NCBI RefSeq assembly: GCF_008124785.1
Contig: NZ_VNHU01000001.1
Span: 1-64,000, forward strand
From: Aquimarina intermedia
GTDB taxonomy: Bacteria; Bacteroidota; Bacteroidia; Flavobacteriales; Flavobacteriaceae
Reading direction: 5' to 3'
DNA length: 64,000 nt
In this document: one piece after another, positions 61,501 to 64,000 of the stretch
Layout: each line of letters opens with the position of its first letter
Numbering within the stretch: the first letter of the stretch is position 1
Program-made: the position numbers and the translations under genes
The notes under the pieces: model-generated
Database searches by the model: none
Told to the model about the DNA's origin: nothing
The model's input: only the letters and a program-made list of their open reading frames with translations

Positions 61501-64000
61501 ATACAAATAATTACCTGATCCTGCTAAAACATTTACTTCAACTATAGCGCCGGTCTCACAGGTTTCCGGTGCGACTAGCACTACCTCTGCTCTAAAATCC
61601 GGAGCAGGATTTATAGTAACGGTTTCATTATAAATACAATTTGGTGCTTGATTTGGTCTGTTTGAAATTACTTCAACAGTATACGTATCCGGCTGTAGAC
61701 CGTTTTGCGTGTAATTTCCATTATTTGCTCCAGAATTTGGAATAACAATAGGAGTTGCTAAACTAGGTGCGTCAATAGTATATTCATACTCCGGTGAACC
61801 ACCAGTTACTGCAATAATAATAGTACCAAAACCTGTTCCATTTGTATCGTTAATACATGATGGATCATAAGCTGTAACACTATATGTTGGGCTAATCTCA
61901 GGAACATTAATAGTTGCTGTATACTCACATCCTCCCGGAAATGTAGTGTCAATACCATACACTGTCACATCACCAGGTGTTGTAATTGCAAATACACCTG
62001 TTGTATTTGTATAAGGTCCTCCCGGAGATAAACTAAAAGCATAATCGCTACTTGGTACATTGGTTACCGTTACACTACCGTCATTACCACACTCAATTGG
62101 TGTCATATCCAACAATGGTTGGTAATCATTTTTGAATACACTAAAATAAAATGGTATAAAACATCCTCCATCAAACTCTGCAAGAATTCTATAATCTCCT
62201 GCTGTACCCACTGTAAAATTAGCCACGTTTCCGCCTGGCTCTTCTACCCAATTAGCTCCTGTACAATCACTAGAAATTGAAGAACACGGGTCATTTGGAT
62301 CAGATACGCAAGCACCGCTAGGTGCCAAGCGCTGCCAAGAAATACTTCTAAAACCACTAGAAGAAAAGTTAGTTTCTAAAAACATGGTTTGACTTCCACA
62401 CAATGATATTTGAGGTATCTCTAAACCGCTACAGTTTTCGGTTGTAACCGTAGTTCCGTTTACATAGTTAGATATTGGATTAGTAATATCACTAAAACTT
62501 TGTACTTCATATTCCTCGGTAAGAGACATACAGGTACCATCAGACGGATCTGTATCTTCTTTTACAACAGAATAAGTTCCTGTTTGAGGCACTGGAACGT
62601 TTAAAAAATTAACCGTTGTAACTATAGGTGGCGAAATACCAGGACCAGACCAAGTATATCGGTCATATCCTGCACCAGCTTCTAATCGTAAATCAGAGGT
62701 ACACGCCAACACACTTTTGCTACATGCCGGAACATTCGCTAAGAAGTTTGTTGCTTCCCCATCTGTATTCCCACAAGCGCCAATAACACTACTACTGTTA
62801 TTAGTTCTTGTTGCTCCTGATATCGCTCCCGTAAATGTAGCTAATGCCGAGTTCTGGATTGTATTGGAACAGGCGTCCCTCAAATCCTCACAACTATTTA
62901 CCAAGCGTGCTCTAAAACGTATATGGATCGGCAGGTCTCCGGGTAGTCCATTAATACCCGCCTCTACTAAATCTGCAGGAATATTGAAATCAACTATTCC
63001 AGGTGAAGGAAATGTATAGGTAACTCCAGGGGGTAAGGTAGCATCCTGAACTCCAACTAAATCTGTATTGGCAGGAAGGATATCCCGTACTACTACAGAA
63101 CCATCCACCAAATCTTCATTACCTACATTTTGTATTTCGAGATCGTAAAACAGTTCATCACCTAATTCGACACTAGCATTGGTGATATCTGTAATACCAT
63201 CAGTATCATAAACTCTTTTAATTACTTGTAGCTCTGGTTCAATGATATCCACCGCAAATGTATTCAAAAATACACGATAAGTATCACCCCCTGTTGTCAG
63301 TCGAAAAGTTGCACTCGTTTGGTTGTTTCCTAATAAAGTGTTTCCAGTATTTGGTAAATCAAACAAGTCAACATCCAATCCCAAAGTATTTGTAGAACTT
63401 GGATTTCGATTGGTTAAATAATTATTATTAAAAGAAACCGAACTATCAAAAAAGTTTCCGGTAGCATTAGGAGCTCCTGTTGTAGATCCTAACGAAACGA
63501 AAGTCCCGAATCGATTACGCATACGTAATCGATCCCCGGAAATACTACGATCTCCTTCAAGACCTGCAACACCATAACGTGCTCGAACAGGTAATGTTCC
63601 GGGTAAAGTTGTAAACCCTGAGTAGGTAAAATCTACAGGGTCATCACCTCTTTGAATTTGAATGAATCCATCCGCTGTACTTATATAGCGACTTGGTTCC
63701 AACGCATCTTCATACACCACTACTAAGACCCATCCACCTGAAGCTCCCGATACACCGGAGGTCAATCCAATGGTGGCGTTCATATTGGCCAAGGTGTAGG
63801 TTCCGGTAGGATTTGACTGATCTATTAAACTGGTAACATCTGCATAGCATACGTAAGGCACATCATCATTCGCCGTGTTACTTGGATTGGTCGGAGTATT
63901 ACGGTACCCATCATAGATAATATCGCTAGCTGTAATATCTACATAGGTTCCTCCCGGTACTTTGAATTTTACATCTCTAAAATCATTAGCTCCCAATTTA
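46585..64000 (-). CDS. Giant SprB-like T9SS surface adhesin (5' end outside window)
   Basis: At least 5803 residues are encoded and the frame continues past the right edge with no start visible. The visible N-terminal part has a beta-rich region and a DUF11-like segment (EPELQVIKRVYDTDG, then ILPANTDLVG). Several dozen SprB-type repeats follow, recognisable by units such as PTCNGDTDGALSFNV, GTYTVEVTD and CTNTDTVVITEP. The C-terminal 95 residues are a T9SS type B (CHU_C) sorting domain: IRIPNYFTPNGDGTDDYWYP, KVFDRYGRLLGEF, GWDGIYQGKELPSGDYWYTI. SprB of F. johnsoniae is a mobile gliding adhesin of similar size and structure. Two internal tandem duplications (1914 and 1827 bp) make long identical stretches. 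sprF follows directly. Confidence 0.88.
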   Translation of the reverse strand, partial: KLGANDFRDVKFKVPGGTYVDITASDIIYDGYRNTPTNPSNTANDDVPYVCYADVTSLIDQSNPTGTYTLANMNATIGLTSGVSGASGGWVLVVVYEDALEPSRYISTADGFIQIQRGDDPVDFTYSGFTTLPGTLPVRARYGVAGLEGDRSISGDRLRMRNRFGTFVSLGSTTGAPNATGNFFDSSVSFNNNYLTNRNPSSTNTLGLDVDLFDLPNTGNTLLGNNQTSATFRLTTGGDTYRVFLNTFAVDIIEPELQVIKRVYDTDGITDITNASVELGDELFYDLEIQNVGNEDLVDGSVVVRDILPANTDLVGVQDATLPPGVTYTFPSPGIVDFNIPADLVEAGINGLPGDLPIHIRFRARLVNSCEDLRDACSNTIQNSALATFTGAISGATRTNNSSSVIGACGNTDGEATNFLANVPACSKSVLACTSDLRLEAGAGYDRYTWSGPGISPPIVTTVNFLNVPVPQTGTYSVVKEDTDPSDGTCMSLTEEYEVQSFSDITNPISNYVNGTTVTTENCSGLEIPQISLCGSQTMFLETNFSSSGFRSISWQRLAPSGACVSDPNDPCSSISSDCTGANWVEEPGGNVANFTVGTAGDYRILAEFDGGCFIPFYFSVFKNDYQPLLDMTPIECGNDGSVTVTNVPSSDYAFSLSPGGPYTNTTGVFAITTPGDVTVYGIDTTFPGGCEYTATINVPEISPTYSVTAYDPSCINDTNGTGFGTIIIAVTGGSPEYEYTIDAPSLATPIVIPNSGANNGNYTQNGLQPDTYTVEVISNRPNQAPNCIYNETVTINPAPDFRAEVVLVAPETCETGAIVEVNVLAGSGNYLYDDGTGNFTANNQFELPMPVDPTATYTFYVSDENIAAGVPACIIEASITNIEPYQPIVIDNVTVTSPTCPGDGGQVRVEVSPAVSGRTYTYELLQRANATDTVPTQVDLITSPLRDITFTNIPAGDFYLARVSHENTTPPGTTPPTICPVDSTPDFSITDATAVTLTASITQEYRCDAAGTGVQTATITVAPLLGAGYSYSIDGVDYSNTTGEFTGLTDGTYTVYARDASTVACPVASTPMVVEPLQEVNSLSFTQTAIQCPALTSTVTVSATGTNGASSFEYRIAAPAGDATTFAATDTYTLAVGTYTFEARTTTDGCVYSDTVTINAIDNITVNGSATAEPTCNGDVDGALSFTVNDIDLTTNTYEYTVSGGTIAAPTTVTGQNTTPISVTGLGAGTYTILVRDEVTNCTNTDTVVITEPAVLGFTFTTDAADCGNNTGSITVTATGGRGGYQYELRDAAETLPAIVAYQNNNTFANLAPGTYTVFVRDTNDPTTACETPSQTVVIDQTQLPVLTAIAGGDACYDTTDQASQWITITPGTTPTGPFTYSLNGGAPQAVDFTTPAGLPADSFEIPNLTPGTYTVTVQNTASTCSSAPLSFTIQPELTITAALTKEITCAPTEDATITFSTTGGNGSNVIAILRDGAVIDAAYAGGSPYATNVAGTYEIRVTDGESCEATSAPIVVAPYTPVTATATPTDPTCPGGTGSILVTATAGSGPFTYVLDGTTSVGPVAATSNTFTGVAIGAHSIEVSDQYGCSVMVNATIASPPALTADIAITRDYSCDAAGTGIIFGQISVTNPANGNGSYEYSIDGVDYTNVTGVFDNLTDGTYTLYIRDTNTSACPVNLGDLTIDPLQEVTDIAFVQTQMQCPALTTDVTLTATGTNGASSFEYRIAAPAGDATTFAATDTYTLAAGTYTFESRTTTDGCVYSETYTVDPIDQIVVNASVTAEPTCNGDTDGALSFNVTNLGTHNYTYTVTNGAAVVVASGGPIATTPTPITGLGADTYTVEVTDTTTNCTNTDTVVITEPAVLGFTFTTDAADCGNNTGSITVTATGGRGGYQYELRDAAETLPAIVAYQNNNTFANLAPGTYTVFVRDTNDPTTACETPSQTVVIDQTQLPVLTAIAGGDACYDTTDQASQWITITPGTTPTGPFTYSLNGGAPQAVDFTTPAGLPADSFEIPNLTPGTYTVTVQNTASTCSSAPLSFTIQPELTITAALTKEITCAPTEDATITFSTTGGNGSNVIAILRDGAVIDAAYAGGSPYATNVAGTYEIRVTDGESCEATSAPIVVAPYTPVTATATPTDPTCPGGTGSILVTATAGSGPFTYVLDGTTSVGPVAATSNTFTGVAIGAHSIEVSDQYGCSVMVNATIASPPALTADIAITRDYSCDAAGTGIIFGQISVTNPANGNGSYEYSIDGVDYTNVTGVFDNLTDGTYTLYIRDTNTSACPVNLGDLTIDPLQEVTDIAFVQTQMQCPALTTDVTLTATGTNGASSFEYRIAAPAGDATTFAATDTYTLAAGTYTFESRTTTDGCVYSETYTVDPIDQIVVNASVTAEPTCNGDTDGALSFNVTNLGTHNYTYTVTNGAAVVVASGGPIATTPTPITGLGADTYTVEVTDITTNCTNTDTVVITEPAVITVSATSAEANCGDSTGAVIATASGGRGSLQYELRDSAGVVIIRGYQSSSFFAALAAGDYTVFVRDASLPTACETPTGVPITVGTKAAPTIAAVSGGDACYDTTDQASQWITITPGVAAPLGPFTYSLNGGADVAVTFLPGPAPANTFEIPSLTPGTYDVTVTNTDTNCTTATTTFTIAPQVRIVASLTKDLDCSGSPDAVIDVTTADGNGTRTIEVSSDGGATYTATTSPFTTGVAGNYQFRVTDSEGCTADSTIIIVTDNPEPVATAVASDATCNGLADGSVVITVDTTIGTGPYEIDFNGLGYSNQTTYGNLAAGTYTYFVRDAKGCINSPAFSITVGEPAPVVVGTENNVDITCGATGNVLGRIDLSNITGGTLPYTYSLLNLDNTLATTSTVQPIGPTTDDFVVFNDLDFGDYKVRIEDDNGCIYEFTYNIATPAIFTVATSTTATCSNGVTADINVSGGTGPFLIREYPSGVAGPLNGLPVSSGAPERNHRFTNIPFDSPYTYEIIDTNTGCTDIQSIAPVSSPSLMNIAVTENNVSCTTNADGSIDYSIDTYQGNQLTYDVYRTSDLFTDINGTLVFGNGNPEAVGATATGTISGFGPGEYLLRVTESDPTVLDPCNASIEFTITEPTPLAIVETSNTVGNCNTFAEVVVNGQGGTPPYRYAPVLDGAAAPAPAAYNANNVLSLDQSLGLDWDVYILDANDCAVLPPLDVTITATADPVFTSVPAFVDDACTFDNNYTFTVNATGTGQLQYGIDDGDTGTADTPVFVTDTPNDGIFTYTVTTPGTYTLTVRDANGCFDTGSITVYEEVLVDADFTTPPTCRNADGEITVTSVTGGSDYATNPSNFSFTLVDNGTNAIVAGPQASNIFPGIAAGDYRVEVLDSAIASAPGCTATVNVSRTVPLDPIVTGTSEDVSCFGASDGSITVVLDPTTDGDTPYAYEIYQGATLIAGPQASPVFTGLFAAGTYQMVVTSGRGCANAPVDIVVGTPTQVTATASQTAYSCAADNSEIYPDITVTIENGTPPYTISYTTPAITVTNQTVTDADGTTAGVQYVIDADQAGNYDITVNDSNGCPLVLPTETVNPFPIMNNPLVTRDATAINGGVISCDNPEGVIVSIDRILGNTSGYQFDLLPMGTATQVVAEDASGTTSSATFNLAAPGSYTFRITDLQTGCTIDTAPYVVAPYDTIDAIATEVTSVLCAGDTTGEINLEITGYTGTYNYIVTNTTTSTVEATGSGDTALANPLLISGLPSGTFTVNVEALDTPFCDEVSNVVTITQPTPLALSLSSATTPNCTDLVSHVVMDAVGGVGPYSFNYAAGVLPQPDPATYPETNTFDLDPATSLDWVIFVRDANNCVERVEITIPDVTPNPILNAPLPQFVDDPCTFDNNYTFTVTATGFGTLTYQLDSGVAVVGNVDNNTHQFTVTAAGTYQVTVYDENGCPSNQETITVYPELIVTATFTDPTCRAADGTVVATVTGGSASAANWTFDLIDVGTGVTLVGVTQVAGPGANEVTFGNVPNGDYRVEVTDSAIGPAPGCTDTFDITVPRFEDPIVTGTSEPVSCFGASDGTVTVVLDPSTDDDTPYAYELYQGVTLIAGPQASPVFTGLAANTYDMVVTSSKSCVNTPVAITVGTPAVLDATTSQSNYTCDASNNDNFPDITIDITGGNAPYRISYNGPTGTFTNIVVNGVQHVVDADIDGTYNFTIEDSKGCTFAVSETVNPFPIMNNPLVTRDATAINGGVISCDNPEGVIVSIDRILGNTSGYQFDLLPMGTATQVVAEDASGTTSSATFNLAAPGSYTFRITDLQTGCTIDTAPYVVAPYDTIDAIATEVTSVLCAGDTTGEINLEITGYTGTYNYIVTNTTTSTVEATGSGDTALANPLLISGLPSGTFTVNVEALDTPFCDEVSNVVTITQPTPLALSLSSATTPNCTDLVSHVVMDAVGGVGPYSFNYAAGVLPQPDPATYPETNTFDLDPATSLDWVIFVRDANNCVERVEITIPDVTPNPILNAPLPQFVDDPCTFDNNYTFTVTATGFGTLTYQLDSGVAVVGNVDNNTHQFTVTAAGTYQVTVYDENGCPSNQETITVYPELIVTATFTDPTCRAADGTVVATVTGGSASAANWTFDLIDVGTGVTLVGVTQVAGPGANEVTFGNVPNGDYRVEVTDSAIGPAPGCTDTFDITVPRFEDPIVTGTSEPVSCFGASDGTVTVVLDPSTDDDTPYAYELYQGVTLIAGPQASPVFTGLAANTYDMVVTSSKSCVNTPVAITVGTPAVLDATTLQSNYTCDASNNDNFPDITIDITGGNAPYRISYNGPTGTFTNIVVSGAQHVVDADIDGVYNFTIEDSKGCTFAVSETVNPFPIMTNPTATLVTRINCNPDPEVVTVTIDGGTPSGDFLFEVTNGPAVVASQTITATGPTTSATFNLPAVGTYNFTITDQTTTCTIPIAYTVAQFNTIEIVAAQETPETCFGDADGTINISITGYTGAYSYRVLDASSTVVATGTGDTAVNPYVLPSTFSLGSYTVEITETVDPFCVEVSNSVQINGPLAPLDLTIIPINLQEYCDPASNGGFQATVTGAQGTVTYSIGGAPLPDNITGRFEGLPAGTYTVTATDDNGTFSCTDVETVTIAAPANDVVVTLTSTDVTCFGSVDGQIVASATGSNGPFRYSIRAGGGTESAPQTSNTFENLRPNVMYTITAYDEIGCVATETATLAEPAEVTVNVTSGPLLNCGDTTGTFTVSGTTSAGGGITTYYVVDQAGITTSQANGNFTLPEGSYQFYVEDANGCESQRSNAVVVAPIEDITLVLDTRFSESVNCFGEASARINASVTGGFGDYTFELVGPVSGIQSQSLFTDLPAGNYEYIVRTARACEARATFTVDTPTQLVASVTETDVLCNGEDDGQIRIEVTPGTGTAPYSFAISTDAGRFLNDASDGLPNEHTFSDLGPGVYDVYIQDANGCSLIEQRTIIEPNPLQVAVLGAITPETCADENDGGVTIEITGGTAPYETNITNNDADFVAGQFIFDNLPGGGLTIFVRDANGCRIELPVLIPEGVALTATLEQGLECPVYQIGEDNQTVLVSEESHFIQFNIPEVLQDVNIIYTLNGINGTPNPSSNQNTTGRFVVEPGQYEAVMESGLCTQIIDTVRVDEYVPLTVPVPQMTNNPEDPNEYSIQVEGGVGEYTYYVTFEGEERELTSDIFAIRKSGLYLIRVVDASGCEVSAIHELTYINIRIPNYFTPNGDGTDDYWYPGQITPFVDDPFYFENMEVKVFDRYGRLLGEFSGDEEGWDGIYQGKELPSGDYWYTIILNDVDDRQFTGHFTLYR
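49468..51381 (-). repeat. 1914-bp in-frame tandem duplication, copy A
   Basis: The segment from CATAATCGGG at 49468 recurs at offset 1914 (51382). The unit is 638 codons. Differences that I see are a few substitutions within the first 250 bp on the low-coordinate side. Sampled stretches over the rest look identical. Confidence 0.9.
51382..53295 (-). repeat. 1914-bp in-frame tandem duplication, copy B
   Basis: This is the second copy of 49468-51381. A third partial start (CATAATCGGGAACGGATTTACCGTTTC) appears at 53296 and diverges after about 27 bases. That is the junction pattern expected of an unequal crossover between repeat units. Confidence 0.9.
56579..58407 (-). repeat. 1827-bp in-frame tandem duplication, copy A
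   Basis: From about 56579 the sequence recurs at offset 1827 (58406). The unit is 609 codons. One visible difference is GATATCC against GGTATCC near 56627 and 58454 (Ile to Thr). The rest looks identical by eye. Confidence 0.9.
58408..60234 (-). repeat. 1827-bp in-frame tandem duplication, copy B
   Basis: This is the second copy of 56581-58407. The shared start (CGCAGGCTCTGTGATAAC...) appears a third time at 60235-60276 and then diverges, marking the crossover junction. It is independent of the 1914-bp duplication 3 kb away. Confidence 0.9.

Noticed and set aside
63994..63996. TTG at the right edge as the start of the giant adhesin
   Set aside because: The reading frame continues to the window edge, no signal peptide follows, and SprB-like proteins need one; the real start lies outside the window.

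Overview
The window is AT-rich DNA from a member of the Bacteroidota, almost certainly a Flavobacteriaceae-like gliding bacterium. The evidence is a giant SprB-type adhesin with a type IX secretion (T9SS) type B sorting domain next to a PorP/SprF gene, a second small protein with a T9SS type A sorting tail, DUF4837 and GH3 family genes, several non-ATG starts, and TAnnTTTG promoter-like boxes. Nearly every gene lies on the minus strand. The plus-strand genes are tatA, holB, a DoxX-like gene and the degraded IS and gene remnants at the left edge. The genus cannot be named from sequence alone.

Region 1 (about 1-12,000) is an accessory island. The left edge holds the 3' end of an IS3-family transposase in two tandem copies (154-bp period), followed by a broken gene remnant. 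Next come a 182-aa orphan protein that begins directly at the stop codon of a 2195-aa SpvB/RHS polymorphic-toxin-like protein, a small T9SS-sorted protein, and four paralogous secreted proteins with 'NVGIGTT'-type or tandem-repeat bodies and a shared C-terminal coiled-coil module. One of these four is split by a frameshift in a G6 run. The layout suggests an RHS toxin with its immunity gene and a set of surface or tail-fibre-like proteins.

Region 2 (about 12,300-37,000) is a continuous minus-strand surface-polysaccharide locus. In transcription order it encodes an M23 peptidase, a GH3-family enzyme, an uncharacterised conserved protein (DUF6909-like), a Wzz-like protein, dTDP-L-rhamnose synthesis (rfbB, rfbA, rfbC, rfbD), a complete pseudaminic acid pathway (pseB, pseC, pseF, a fused pseG-pseH, pseI), a Wzx flippase, a capsule-type glycosyltransferase, two Wzy/O-antigen-ligase-like proteins, a WecG/TagA/CpsF glycosyltransferase, a WecA/MraY-like initiating transferase, UDP-glucose dehydrogenase, UDP-glucuronate decarboxylase, and a third O-antigen-ligase-like protein. 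The predicted glycan contains rhamnose, pseudaminic acid and UDP-glucuronate or UDP-xylose derived sugars. pseB carries an in-frame run of nine G, a striking candidate for phase variation of the whole pseudaminic acid branch.

Region 3 (about 37,100-45,500) is ordinary core genome: tatA, tex, a DUF4837 lipoprotein, a LysM lytic transglycosylase, pgk, holB and a DoxX-like gene, with three convincing terminators.

Region 4 (45,539-64,000) is an sprF-like gene and the 3' 17.4 kb of a giant sprB-like adhesin gene whose 5' end lies outside the window. The adhesin contains two separate, nearly identical in-frame tandem duplications of 1914 bp and 1827 bp (638 and 609 residues).
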